From: Curtobacterium sp. MCPF17_002
GTDB lineage: Bacteria > Actinomycetota > Actinomycetes > Actinomycetales > Microbacteriaceae
DNA length: 64,000 nucleotides
Direction: 5' to 3'
Assembly (NCBI RefSeq): GCF_003234115.2
Contig: NZ_CP126251.1
Coordinates: forward strand, 3,472,001 to 3,536,000
A program made the translations under genes and the position numbers. Of the stretch, positions 16,921 to 25,345 are shown piece after piece; the stretch's first letter is position 1, and each line of letters opens with the position of its first letter. The notes under the pieces were generated by a model. The model made no database searches. It was not told where the DNA came from and was given only the letters and a program-made list of their open reading frames with translations.

Positions 16921-18028
16921 TGTACTGCCCAGGGACGTTGGTTGATCTGCGGGGACTCGCGGTTGTCATAGCAGCGTGAGAAGGACCTCCTGCGGTGGAG
17001 TGGAGCTGCTTAGTTCACGCACTCTCCGCAGGAGGTCCTCATGTCCCACGCTAACGCTGCGCTGACACCGCGCGCGCGTCTCCGGCTCGCGCGCCTCATC
17101 GTCGAGGATGGCTGGCCCATCCGACACGCAGCCGTGTTCTTCCACGTGTCCTGGCCGACGGCGAAGCGGTGGGCCGATCGGTACGCGGCAATGGGCGAGG
17201 CCGGCATGCAGGACCGGTCCTCTCGACCACACCGATCGCCGAACCGCACCCAACAAGCGCTCGTGAAACAGATCGTCGGACTCCGCTGGCGCAAACGGCT
17301 GGGGCCTGTCGCTATCGGCGGACGCCTGGGCATGCCGGCGTCCACGGTGCATGCCGTGCTGACACGGTGCCGGGTCAACCGGCTGCACCACATCGACGTC
17401 CGGACCGGGGAGCAGGTGCGCCGATACGAGCACGAGTATCCCGGCTCGATGATCCACGTCGACGTGAAGAAGCTCGGCAACATCCCTGACGGCGGCGGAT
17501 GGCGCTTCGTCGGCCGAGCCCAGGGCGGGAAGAACCGAGCAGCGACTCCAGGGACAGGCCGCAGCAAGTACCGCGGAGTCCTCGTCGGAACTGCGTTCGT
17601 GCACACCGTCATCGACGACCACTCCCGCGTCGCCTACGCCGAGATCCACGAAGACGAGAAAGCGGTCACCGCGATCGGGGTGCTCCGCCGCGCGGTGTCG
17701 TGGTTCGCAGCTCGCGGCGTCCGAGTCGAACGCGTTCTCTCCGACAACGGGTCGGCTTACAAATCCCACGCCTGGCGTGATGCTTGCACCGAGCTCGGGA
17801 TCACTCCGAAAAAGACCCGCCCATACCGGCCACAAACGAACGGCAAGATCGAGCGATTCCACCGCACACTCGCCGACGGATGGGCATTCTCACGCCACTA
17901 CCCGACCGAAGCTGCACGCAGGAACGCGCTCCCGGGATGGCTGCATCACTACAATCACCACCGGCCCCACACCGCCATCGGGAACCGGTCACCCATCACA
18001 CGATTGACCAACGTCCCTGGGCAGTACA
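16921..18028 (+). mobile_element. Intact IS481-family insertion sequence (1108 bp)
   Basis: The ends are inverted repeats: TGTACTGCCCAGGGACGTTG at 16921 and its complement ending at 18028, identical for at least 22 bases. A direct duplication GCTAGC flanks both sides (16915-16920 and 18029-18034). The NCTAGN target with 6-bp duplication is that known for IS481. One transposase gene fills the element. Identical ends and a perfect duplication suggest recent insertion. Confidence 0.95.
16982..17040 (+). promoter_or_regulatory. Hairpin masking the transposase ribosome site
   Basis: AGGACCTCCTGCGG near 16982 pairs with CCGCAGGAGGTCCT (about 17026-17039), which includes the AGGAGG in front of ATG 17041. 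A transcript entering from outside (for example from nagA) would form the hairpin and hide the ribosome site, limiting transposase synthesis; a transcript starting inside the left arm would not. Confidence 0.75.
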
Positions 18029-18033
18029 GCTAG
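17041..18033 (+). CDS. IS481-family transposase (DD35E)
   Basis: A 330-residue transposase. An N-terminal helix-turn-helix ([20 protein letters not shown]) binds the ends, and the rve catalytic core has Asp141 (IHVDVKKL), Asp235 (SDNGS) and Glu271 ([11 protein letters not shown]), with 35 residues between the last two. AGGAGG lies 8 bases upstream. The reading frame passes the right inverted repeat and takes its stop TAG (18031-18033) from the duplicated target, so the insertion site supplies the end of the gene. Appears fully functional. Confidence 0.95.
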   Translation: MSHANAALTPRARLRLARLIVEDGWPIRHAAVFFHVSWPTAKRWADRYAAMGEAGMQDRSSRPHRSPNRTQQALVKQIVGLRWRKRLGPVAIGGRLGMPASTVHAVLTRCRVNRLHHIDVRTGEQVRRYEHEYPGSMIHVDVKKLGNIPDGGGWRFVGRAQGGKNRAATPGTGRSKYRGVLVGTAFVHTVIDDHSRVAYAEIHEDEKAVTAIGVLRRAVSWFAARGVRVERVLSDNGSAYKSHAWRDACTELGITPKKTRPYRPQTNGKIERFHRTLADGWAFSRHYPTEAARRNALPGWLHHYNHHRPHTAIGNRSPITRLTNVPGQYS

Positions 18034-18072
18034 CCCACGGGGCGGACGTCCGCTCGGGGAACCTGCCGTCGC

Positions 18073-18664
18073 TCAGATCACCGTCGCACCCCCGTCCGCC
18101 ACGAGTTCCATGCCGTTCACGTAGCTGGAGTCGTCCGAGGCGAGGAACAGCGCGACCGATGCGATCTCCTCGGGACGGCCCATCTCCCGTCTCGGGATCA
18201 CGGACTCGAACGCCGCCCGCACCTCCGCCGACAGGACGCCCTCCATCATCGGGGAGGCGACCTGGCCGGGGGTGAGCACGTTGGTCCGGATCTTCCGGTC
18301 GCGCAGTTCCGCCACCCACACCCGCGCGTACGCGGGCAGCACCGCCTTGCTCGCCGCGTAGACGCTCCACCCCGGGTACCCGCGGAGCGAAGCGTTCGAT
18401 CCGGTCATGATGATCGATCCCCCCTCCCGGAACAGCGGCAACGCCTTCTGGACGGTGAACAGCGTGCCCTTCGCGTTGAGGGCGAACGCGGCGTCGAACG
18501 GTCACGTTTCGTCCGATCTGCGCGACCGCTGCGTCCAGCGCCTCGCGCCGACGGCCCATGACGAAGACGTGGGCCCCTTCATCGACGAAGAGCTGCGCCC
18601 CGGCGAGCGCCATACCGCTCGTCGCACCGGTGATGACGGCGACCTTCCCCTCGAGCTTGCCCAT
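18073..18664 (-). pseudogene. SDR oxidoreductase with internal out-of-frame deletion
   Basis: The N-terminus ([20 protein letters not shown]) reads from ATG 18664 to about 18500, ending in AQIGRNVT. The C-terminal part ([22 protein letters not shown], then the catalytic YAASK and [11 protein letters not shown]) continues in another frame to 18073. Compared with usual short-chain dehydrogenases of about 245 residues, roughly 40-50 codons with the NAG strand are missing at the junction near 18496. The gene follows the oxidoreductase at one-base spacing, so it was the second gene of that operon. It cannot make a full enzyme. Confidence 0.85.
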
Positions 18665-18665
18665 G

Positions 18666-19283
18666 TCAGCGGACCTCGAGCCCCAGTGCCGAGTTGAAAC
18701 CGGCACCGTTGTTCGCGAGTCCGACCAGCAGGATCCCGGCCCACTCGAGGGCGTGCGCCATGCCGATCCCGCCGGCGTCCCGCGGTTGCATGCCGATGCT
18801 CTCGAGGAACTCCGCCACCATCGCCTTGGACGCTGCGTCGTCTCCGGCGATGAAGCCGTCCAGGGGTCCGTCCTCGGCGAGGACGGTGCCGAGGATCGTG
18901 TTGAAGGCCTTCACCACGTGCGTGTCGGCCGGCGCGACGGCAGCGATACGGTGGGCCATCGAGTCTCCGGGGGTGGTCACGAGGCCCGACGCATCGGCGT
19001 TGAACGGGTTGGTGATGTCGACGAGGACCTTGCCGGCGAGTGCCTCGCCGTGGTGCGCGACGACGTCGACGGCGTCGGCGTACAGGATCGCGACGATCAC
19101 GATGTCGCCTGCGGGCTGCGACCCGTAGGTGCCCACGAAGGCCCCGTGACCGATGCGCTCGGCGAGCGCCTGCGCCTTGTCCGTGCTGCGGCTCAGGAGC
19201 TCGACGATGTGGCCGTGCTTCGCCGCTCGGGTGCCGATGGCCTCCGCCATGTTGCCGGAGCCGATGATGCTGATGGTGGTCAT
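18666..19283 (-). CDS. NADPH/F420-type oxidoreductase
   Basis: A 205-residue Rossmann protein like NADPH-dependent F420 reductases. [14 protein letters not shown] is the dinucleotide site, followed by a short basic linker ([10 protein letters not shown]), VDITNPFN and [11 protein letters not shown] typical of this family. It likely moves hydride between NADP and a deazaflavin or other small acceptor; the exact substrate is not determinable. ATG 19283 is chosen because GAGGAAG precedes it; an upstream in-frame Met adds an unlikely leader. It is divergent from a TetR gene across a perfect inverted repeat and precedes the broken SDR. Confidence 0.8.
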   Translation of the reverse strand: MTTISIIGSGNMAEAIGTRAAKHGHIVELLSRSTDKAQALAERIGHGAFVGTYGSQPAGDIVIVAILYADAVDVVAHHGEALAGKVLVDITNPFNADASGLVTTPGDSMAHRIAAVAPADTHVVKAFNTILGTVLAEDGPLDGFIAGDDAASKAMVAEFLESIGMQPRDAGGIGMAHALEWAGILLVGLANNGAGFNSALGLEVR

Positions 19284-19348
19284 GGTGTGCTTCCTCGTGT
19301 TGGACGAGCAGTGCCGTTGACGACACTGCACCGGACGAGCACGTAATG

Positions 19349-19394
19349 TGAGGCACCCCTCCGGTTAGAAGGCCACAACCGGAGGGGTGCCTCA
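19349..19394. promoter_or_regulatory. 18-bp perfect inverted repeat, likely TetR operator
   Basis: TGAGGCACCCCTCCGGTT (19349-19366) and its exact complement AACCGGAGGGGTGCCTCA (19377-19394) are separated by 10 bases. The site sits between the divergent oxidoreductase (start 19283) and TetR (start 19429) genes, upstream of the tetR -10 box TAGGTT (19417-19422), a normal place for an autoregulating TetR operator. Confidence 0.75.
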
Positions 19395-19428
19395 GTTCAT
19401 TCCCTGACCGGCCCGGTAGGTTGACGGG

Positions 19429-20127
19429 GTGAGCATCCACGAGGGACAGCAGTCGCGAGCTCCGCTGCGCCGCGATGCTCGAGAACGTCGAGCACGGCTC
19501 GTCAGCTCCGCGCAGCAGGAGTTCGCCGTCCGCGGAGTCGACGCCTCGCTCGAGCAGGTCGCGCGGGACGCTGGCGTGGCGATCGGCACGCTGTACCGCC
19601 ACTTCCCGACGCGACTCGACCTTCTGACGGCCGCCTTCGAGCCCCGACTCCGGGAGTTCCTCGACGGCGCCGATGCCGCCCTGCAGAAGACCGACCCGTG
19701 GGACGGGTTCGTCTCGTACCTGGAGAACCTGTTCCGCATCCAAGCGGGGGACCGCGGCTTCAACGACTTCCTGTCCCGACGGTTCCCCGACAGCGCGGAG
19801 ATCGAACAGGTGCACGACCGGATGTGTCAGCAGATCGAGGACGTCCTCACGCGTGCGCAGGACGCCGGACGGGTGCGTCCGGACATCGCCCTGGCCGACA
19901 TCGTCAACCTCATCTGGTCGAACGGCCGCATGATCGACGCGACGAGCACCACGGCGCCCGATGCGTGGCGACGGCAACTCCACCTGATGCTCGATGCCTA
20001 CCGAGCCGAGCGTGCACACGCCATCCCGGAACCACCCATGACCGACGACCAGCTCTACGCCGCCATGGTCCGCCTCAGCGGAGCGGAGGAGCCACCGCTT
20101 CCGCCGCGCGCCCCCACCGCTCGGTAG
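19429..20127 (+). CDS. TetR-family regulator
   Basis: A 232-residue repressor. The N-terminal helix-turn-helix is seen in SLEQVARDAGVAIGTLYRHFPTR; the rest is a helical ligand domain followed by a Pro-rich tail. GTG 19429 is six bases after TAGGTT, predicting a leaderless mRNA. It probably controls the divergent oxidoreductase-SDR pair through the inverted repeat in between. The SDR is now broken, so the regulator may have lost part of its target. The stop overlaps the -10 box of the following gene. Confidence 0.87.
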   Translation: MSIHEGQQSRAPLRRDARERRARLVSSAQQEFAVRGVDASLEQVARDAGVAIGTLYRHFPTRLDLLTAAFEPRLREFLDGADAALQKTDPWDGFVSYLENLFRIQAGDRGFNDFLSRRFPDSAEIEQVHDRMCQQIEDVLTRAQDAGRVRPDIALADIVNLIWSNGRMIDATSTTAPDAWRRQLHLMLDAYRAERAHAIPEPPMTDDQLYAAMVRLSGAEEPPLPPRAPTAR

Positions 20128-20136
20128 CGTTCCTCC

Positions 20137-20526
20137 ATGGCGCAGGTGATCGTGTACGGGCGACGGGCCGCTCTCGATGCCCATCGGGAGGCACTCTCAG
20201 ACGCGATCCACGGCGCGGTGATGGCAGCACTGGACTACCCGCCCGAGAAGCGTTTCCACCGGTTCGTGGGTCTTGAGGCCGCGGACTTCATCCATCCCGA
20301 GGACCGGGGGGACGAGTACACGATCATCGAGATCTCGATGTTCCAGGGCAGGAGCGATGCCGCCAAGCGAGCACTCGTCCGCGAGCTCTTCGCGCGCATC
20401 GCGTCAGGAGCAGGCATCCCGCCGCACAGCGTCGAGATCACGATCACCGAGACGCCGAAGGTGAACTGGGGCATCCGCGGCGTGAACGCTGAAGACCTGG
20501 CGCTCGACTACCGGGTCGACGTGTAG
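20137..20526 (+). CDS. Tautomerase-superfamily protein without Pro-1
   Basis: A 129-residue protein with the tautomerase pattern (MAQVIVYGRR at the start, YTIIEISMFQGRS, then HSVEITITETPKVNWGIRG). Members use the amino-terminal proline exposed after Met removal as base; here residue 2 is Ala, so classical chemistry is doubtful. TAGCGT lies six bases before ATG 20137 and overlaps the stop codon of the tetR gene, so it has its own promoter. A small-molecule isomerase or a binding role are both possible. Confidence 0.78.
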   Translation: MAQVIVYGRRAALDAHREALSDAIHGAVMAALDYPPEKRFHRFVGLEAADFIHPEDRGDEYTIIEISMFQGRSDAAKRALVRELFARIASGAGIPPHSVEITITETPKVNWGIRGVNAEDLALDYRVDV

Positions 20527-20662
20527 ATCCAGCGCGACCGGGAGGGTCCGGCAGGGCACGAACGCAGCCGCCGAGTCTCGGCCGAATGGGAGTCGTTCGG
20601 CCGCTCAACGAGCACTTCCCTGTTGTTCACCGTCGGTTCGAGGCTGCGTCTCGATGGCAGGG

Positions 20663-21541
20663 TCAGAGCCAGGCAGCCACACCGCCGTGCCGCGAGCACG
20701 TGCCGCTGCGCGACTGGCTGAAACTGTAGGTGCCGTCGCCGCACTTGGCGGTCGCGCCGCTGGGCGCAGTACTCGACACCTCGGGACGGCAGACGGTGTT
20801 GCCGGCACTGTTGACGTACGTGCCGTTCGTGCAGGTGGGCTGCGCAGGAGGGGGCGGCGGAGCGACGTAGGTGCCGACCGACGTGACCTGGGCGACCGGC
20901 AGCGTCGTGACCGCGTCGCTCACGAGGGTACGGCCGGTCTCTGCCCCGTTCCTCGTGGTGATGCGCCAGGTCTTCGTCCGGACCCCGGTGTGGCCAGGCG
21001 TCGTGACCGCCGACGTTCCCGTCGCACGCGTGGCGTCCTGAACGGTCTGCGACGCGAAGGGTACCGAGATCGTCTCGGTGACCATCTTCGTCACGACGAC
21101 AGGCGTCGGAGTCGGAGTCGGTGCGGTGGTGTGGGTCGGTGTCGGGGTGGGAGTTCCCTCGGCGACGAGCGCGTGGGGACGGCTCGACGGGGCGCTCGGC
21201 GAAGCGTGGGTGGCTGCGGCGACGACAGGCTCGGCCGGTTGCGGGTGTGTCGCGCCGTACGCCGAGGTCGACCCGATCAGCAGGGCGAAGGCAACACCTG
21301 CGCCGATGGCCGCCGCAGATCGCCTCCGAGGCAGTCGGAGCCACGTCGTCCGCCGGAAGACCACGCCGTAGACGGCTGTGATGAGGATGACCAACGAGAC
21401 CATGAGGACCATCCCCCAGAAGCCGGTCGACGCGAGGGCGACGAACGCCAGGAGTCCGGTCATGACGATACCGACCCACGAGCTGACCGGGATCCGCCGA
21501 CGCGTGCGGGCGCTCGGCGGCTGGGATGGTTGAACGGACAC
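20663..21541 (-). CDS. Membrane protein with G5 domain and DUF3761
   Basis: A 292-residue envelope protein. Three hydrophobic helices occupy about residues 20-50 and 75-95; then a Thr/Pro-rich stalk (TPTPTPTHTTAPTPTPTP), a G5 domain (about 150-225, with TWRITTRNGAETGRTLVS) that may bind cell-wall sugars, and a Cys-containing C-terminal DUF3761 module (CTNGTYVNSAGNTVCRP, CGDGTYSFSQSRSGTC). Probably displayed outside the cell. Start GTG 21541 follows AAGGAG by 5 bases. Confidence 0.8.
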   Translation of the reverse strand: MSVQPSQPPSARTRRRIPVSSWVGIVMTGLLAFVALASTGFWGMVLMVSLVILITAVYGVVFRRTTWLRLPRRRSAAAIGAGVAFALLIGSTSAYGATHPQPAEPVVAAATHASPSAPSSRPHALVAEGTPTPTPTHTTAPTPTPTPVVVTKMVTETISVPFASQTVQDATRATGTSAVTTPGHTGVRTKTWRITTRNGAETGRTLVSDAVTTLPVAQVTSVGTYVAPPPPPAQPTCTNGTYVNSAGNTVCRPEVSSTAPSGATAKCGDGTYSFSQSRSGTCSRHGGVAAWL

Positions 21542-21707
21542 GGCGCTCCTTCGGGTCGAGAACTGCGCCAGTCTGCGGTGGACGGCTCGACGCGCCCAGC
21601 CCCCCGTTCACGGGGTGTCCACCGCTCGGCCCGGGTTTCCGCGAGTGGATAGGAAACGACCTCGAGAATCCGCGTTCTGCGACTCACGGGCACAGGTCGA
21701 GCCCGCG

Positions 21708-22623
21708 TCAGACCTCGGCGCGTTCGGCGACCTGCTCGACGAACGCACGGACCCTCGCACGGAAGACCGGGTCCGCCGCTGCGCCACGGACAGGCACGAC
21801 GTGCAGCCGCCGGTCCGATCGCCGGAGGGCCGGGCCGACGAACACCCCCCTCTTCGACGTCCGGTGCTGTGGCAGCCCAGAGCGTCGACCGTGCGCCGTC
21901 CTCGGGCGTGCGGGCTGCGAGCCGTGCGATCCGGCCCGCGACCTGCGCGAGCCGGGTCTCCGCCTGCCCGTTCATCCCCGTCGCGGCGATGCCGGGGTGC
22001 GCGATCACCGACCGCACCGGCGCGCCCGAGGTCCCCGACGCCCCCGACGCCCCCAGTCGCTCCCCGAGCTCGACGGCGAGCGCCGCCGCCGCGGTCTTCG
22101 ACGCCGTGTACGCCGCGAACTGCCGGTAGCGTGCCGGGTCGCCGACGGCGTCCAGGTCCGGCACCCGGGAGGACCGCTGCGACAGGTTCGAGCCGACGAG
22201 CACCACACGCGGCGCCGGACCACCGAGGACGGGCAGCATCAGGTCGGCGAGCACCGCCGGGCCGACGACGTTCGTCGCCCAGGTGCGCTCGACCCCGTCC
22301 ACGCCGAGCGCGAAACGGGACGCGGACACGCCCGCGTTGTTGACCAGGGTGTCCACGACGACCCCGTCGTCCGCCAGTCGCCGGGCGAACGCCGTGACGG
22401 AGGCGACGGACGCGGTGTCGACGAGCCGCGCCTCCAGGCCGACGGTGGACGGCAGGACGCGAGCCGCCTTGTCGAGGTCGCGCACCCCGGCGACGACGCG
22501 CGCGCCGGCGGCGGCGAGGGTGGCGGCGACCACCAGGCCGAGCCCGCCCGTCGCGCCGGTGACCACGACGGTGCGACCGTCCTGGTCCGGCAGGTCCCGG
22601 GGTTCCCACTCGAAGGTGTCCAT
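21708..22623 (-). pseudogene. SDR oxidoreductase with +1 frameshift in a G6 run
   Basis: From ATG 22623 (after CAGGAGACGACG) the frame encodes a short-chain dehydrogenase: TGATGGLGLVVAATL, NNAGVSAS, the catalytic YTASK. After TAPDVEEGG the frame moves out at GAGGGGGGTG (complement of 21845-21850); with five Gs it would continue as VFVGPALRRSDRRLH to a TGA at 21708, giving a normal 300-residue enzyme. With six Gs a long wrong tail is added. It may be a true frameshift, a slippage switch or a sequencing error. A REP-A half-site encodes GLEAR at about 22427-22440. Divergent from a TetR gene. Confidence 0.78.
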
Positions 22624-22660
22624 CGTCGTCTCCTGCTCGTCACGCTGCCGTCGTCTCGAA

Positions 22661-22677
22661 TCGGATGACGTATCCGA
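22661..22677. promoter_or_regulatory. Palindromic operator TCGGATGACGTATCCGA
   Basis: TCGGAT and ATCCGA are 5 bases apart, forming a 17-base palindrome between the divergent SDR and TetR genes. A third half (CCGGATA, 22690-22696) runs into the tetR -10 box TAGAGT at 22695-22700. This suits binding by the adjacent TetR. Confidence 0.65.
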
Positions 22678-22706
22678 AAGGTAGCACAACCGGATAGAGT
22701 GTCCAC

Positions 22707-23288
22707 ATGACCACGGCGATGGCACGACCCGACTCGCTCCGTGCGGACGCCCTGCGCAACCGGACGACGCTCCTCGACGTCGCGCGGGCCCACCTCGACC
22801 GCGGTGAGCCCGCCCTGCTCAACGCCGTCGCGCACGAGGCGGGCGTCGGCGTCGGAACCGCGTACCGGCACTTCCCCTCGCAGCAGCACCTGCTCGAGGC
22901 ACTCGCCATCGACGCGTTCGGGGACATGCTCGACCGCGTCCGCGACGCCGTCGCACTGCCCGACACCGCCGAAGCACTGCGCGGTGTCGTGGGCGAGGCC
23001 TTCCGGGGCATGCTCCGCGACCCCGCGCTCGGCGACCTGCTCACCGGCGGTGGGTTCTCGTGCGCCGACACCCTCGAGCTCGCCGGCGACCTGGTCGTCT
23101 CGATCGACGAGCTCCTCGCCCGTGGGCGTGCCGAGGGGCTCGTCCGTGCGGACATCGGCGCCGACGACCTCCGACGGCTGCTGTGCGGGATGCGGAGCGC
23201 GGCGGTCGCCGGTGGTGTCGTCGTCGAGGACCCGGACCGCTACGCCGACGTGCTGCTCGCCGGGATCCAGGGGACGCTGCCAGGATGA
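22707..23288 (+). CDS. TetR-family regulator
   Basis: A 193-residue repressor with helix-turn-helix LLNAVAHEAGVGVGTAYRHFPSQQ and a helical ligand domain. It is read from ATG 22707, six bases after TAGAGT, so leaderless. It likely represses itself and the divergent SDR. The C-S lyase gene starts 4 bases after its stop and may be co-transcribed. Confidence 0.88.
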   Translation: MTTAMARPDSLRADALRNRTTLLDVARAHLDRGEPALLNAVAHEAGVGVGTAYRHFPSQQHLLEALAIDAFGDMLDRVRDAVALPDTAEALRGVVGEAFRGMLRDPALGDLLTGGGFSCADTLELAGDLVVSIDELLARGRAEGLVRADIGADDLRRLLCGMRSAAVAGGVVVEDPDRYADVLLAGIQGTLPG

Positions 23289-23292
23289 CCCC

Positions 23293-24480
23293 ATGAGCGT
23301 CATGGTCTCCCTCTTCGATGCACGCCGCACCCGCACCAGCGAGAAGTACACGGCCTACCCGCCGGACGTGCTGCCGATGTTCGTCGCGGAGATGGACAGC
23401 ATGCTCGCCGAACCCCTGCGGGACGCCCTCGTGGCCGCCGTCACGAACGGGGACACCGGGTACGTCGGGCACGGCCGCGCCCTGCCGGAGGCCTTCGTCG
23501 ACTTCGCCGAGAGCCGCTGGTCGTGGCGCATCGACCCCGATCTCGTCCGGACCACGACGGACGTGTCGGTCGCCGCGGTCGAGACGCTCCGCCGGGTCAT
23601 CGAGCCGGGTGACCAGGTCGTCATCATGCCGCCGGTGTACCCGCCGTTCTGGGAGTACGTGACCGAGGCCGGCGGCTCCGTGACCGAGGTGCCGCTGCTC
23701 CCACCGCAGGGCACCGCGGACCCGTTCGACACGACGGCCGGCTGGCGGATGGACCTCGACGGCATCGCCAGGGCCTTCGCCGACGGTGCCCGCACCGTGC
23801 TGCTCTGCAACCCGCACAACCCGCTCGGGCTCGTGCATCCCCGCGAGGACCTCGCCGCCCTCGCCCGACTGGCCGCCGAGTGGGACGCCGTGGTCGTCTC
23901 GGACGAGATCCACGCCCCGCTCGTCCACGCCGACGCGACCTTCACGCCGTTCCTCGACTCCTGCCCCGAGGCCGCCGGGCTCGGGGTCTCACTGACGAGC
24001 GCGAGCAAGGCCTGGAACCTCGCCGGCACGAAGTGCGCGCTCATGATCGGCGCCTCGGACCGCGCGAGGACCTGGTTCGACGGGATGCCGACCGAGGTCG
24101 TCGAACGCACCGGGATCCTCGGCTACACCGCGAGCGTGGCGGCGTTCAGCGAGGGCGGACCCTGGCTGGCGTCGCTCCTCACCGAGCTCGCCGCGAACCG
24201 GCGCACGCTCGCCGAACGACTCGGCGAAGCCCTGCCCGGCACCGGGTACCGGCAGCCGCAGGCGTCCTACCTGGCGTGGCTCGACCTGCGTGCGCTGCCG
24301 TGGGGCGACGACCCCGCCCGGCTGCTGGTCGACGAGGCGAAGGTCGCGCTCGGCAGCGGCCCGGACTTCGGCCGACAGGGCGCCGGCTTCGCGCGGCTCA
24401 ACTTCGGCTGCTCGGCGGAGACCCTCGAAGACGGACTCAGCCGCCTGCAGGCCGCGTACGAACGGCGTGCAGACGGCTGA
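23293..24480 (+). CDS. PatB/MalY-type cystathionine beta-lyase (class I aminotransferase fold)
   Basis: A 395-residue PLP enzyme. The PatB/MalY features are LPMFVAEMDS near the N-terminus, LLCNPHNPLG, VVVSDEIHAPL with the Asp that pairs with PLP nitrogen, and SLTSASKAWNLAG with the Schiff-base Lys; an Arg in ARLNFGCS binds the carboxylate. It should cleave C-S bonds of cystathionine or related thioethers, giving a thiol, pyruvate and ammonia. It starts 4 bases after the tetR stop. Transamination cannot be excluded from sequence alone. Confidence 0.88.
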   Translation: MSVMVSLFDARRTRTSEKYTAYPPDVLPMFVAEMDSMLAEPLRDALVAAVTNGDTGYVGHGRALPEAFVDFAESRWSWRIDPDLVRTTTDVSVAAVETLRRVIEPGDQVVIMPPVYPPFWEYVTEAGGSVTEVPLLPPQGTADPFDTTAGWRMDLDGIARAFADGARTVLLCNPHNPLGLVHPREDLAALARLAAEWDAVVVSDEIHAPLVHADATFTPFLDSCPEAAGLGVSLTSASKAWNLAGTKCALMIGASDRARTWFDGMPTEVVERTGILGYTASVAAFSEGGPWLASLLTELAANRRTLAERLGEALPGTGYRQPQASYLAWLDLRALPWGDDPARLLVDEAKVALGSGPDFGRQGAGFARLNFGCSAETLEDGLSRLQAAYERRADG

Positions 24481-24498
24481 GGTGCCGGACCGGGGTGG

Positions 24499-25284
24499 CT
24501 ACTCGAACAGCTGCCAGGCCGGCTTGTTGGCGTACGTGTACTTGTAGTAGTCCGCGAGCTTCAGGCCGGCGGCGGCTTCCTCGTCGACGACGACGGTGAC
24601 GTGCTCGTGCAGCTGCAGCGCGGAGCCGGGGACGAAGGAGCTGAGCGGCCCCTCGATCGCGGCCGCGACGGCGTCGGTCTTGGACGGACCCTGCGCCACC
24701 AGGACGAGCTGGTGGGCGTCGAGGATGGTGCCGAGCCCCTGCGTCATGCAGTGCGTCGGGACCTGTTCGGGACGGTCGAAGAAGCGCGCGTTCGCCTCGC
24801 GCGTCGACGGTGCGAGGGTCTTGATGCGCGTGCGGGACGCGAACGAGGACGTCGGCTCGTTGAACCCGATGTGCCCGTTGGCGCCGATGCCGAGGATCTG
24901 CACGTCGACCCCACCGGCGGCACGGATCGCGGCGTCGTACTCCTTCGCCGCGAACTCGAGGTCGTCGGCACGGCCGTCCGGCACGCGAACCCGCGACGGG
25001 TCGAACCCGAGCGGTGCGGTGACGTCGCGCGCGATGACGCTGGCGTAGGACTCCGGGTGGTCGAGCGGGATGCCGACGTACTCGTCGAGGGCGAACGCGC
25101 GGGCCTCGGCGAACGAGATCTCCCCCGCCTCGACACGACGCTGCAGGTCGGCGTAGATGCCCTGCGGGCTGGACCCGGTGGCGACTCCGATGACGGCGGA
25201 CGGCTTCTTCGCGACGACGGAGGCGATCTTGGCCGCGGCGACGCGACCGACCTCAGCCGGCGTGGGCAGGATGATGATCTCCAC
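24499..25284 (-). CDS. nagB: Glucosamine-6-phosphate deaminase
   Basis: A 261-residue isomerase/deaminase that turns glucosamine-6-P into fructose-6-P and ammonia, completing amino-sugar use after NagA. Motifs: GVATGSSPQGIY (phosphate loop), FALDEYVGI (catalytic Asp) and GIGANGHIGFNEP (catalytic His). GTG 25284 is preferred because TACAGT lies six bases upstream, so leaderless; a DasR-like palindrome sits right behind the -10. Divergent from a Nudix gene. Confidence 0.93.
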   Translation of the reverse strand: MEIIILPTPAEVGRVAAAKIASVVAKKPSAVIGVATGSSPQGIYADLQRRVEAGEISFAEARAFALDEYVGIPLDHPESYASVIARDVTAPLGFDPSRVRVPDGRADDLEFAAKEYDAAIRAAGGVDVQILGIGANGHIGFNEPTSSFASRTRIKTLAPSTREANARFFDRPEQVPTHCMTQGLGTILDAHQLVLVAQGPSKTDAVAAAIEGPLSSFVPGSALQLHEHVTVVVDEEAAAGLKLADYYKYTYANKPAWQLFE

Positions 25285-25295
25285 ACCCCCACTGT

Positions 25296-25311
25296 ACTGG
25301 TCATGACCAGT
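25296..25311. promoter_or_regulatory. DasR/NagR-like palindrome ACTGGTCATGACCAGT
   Basis: A perfect 16-bp palindrome in the nagB/Nudix intergenic region. Its outer half-sites ACTGGT/ACCAGT match the form of the DasR-responsive element (ACTGGTCTAGACCACT in streptomycetes). Placed just upstream of and overlapping the nagB -10 region, it would allow a GntR-family, glucosamine-6-P-responsive repressor to control nagB. No such regulator gene is in the window. Confidence 0.75.
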
Positions 25312-25345
25312 CCGCGACAGGGCCGGGTGTGGGTAGCGTGGCGGC

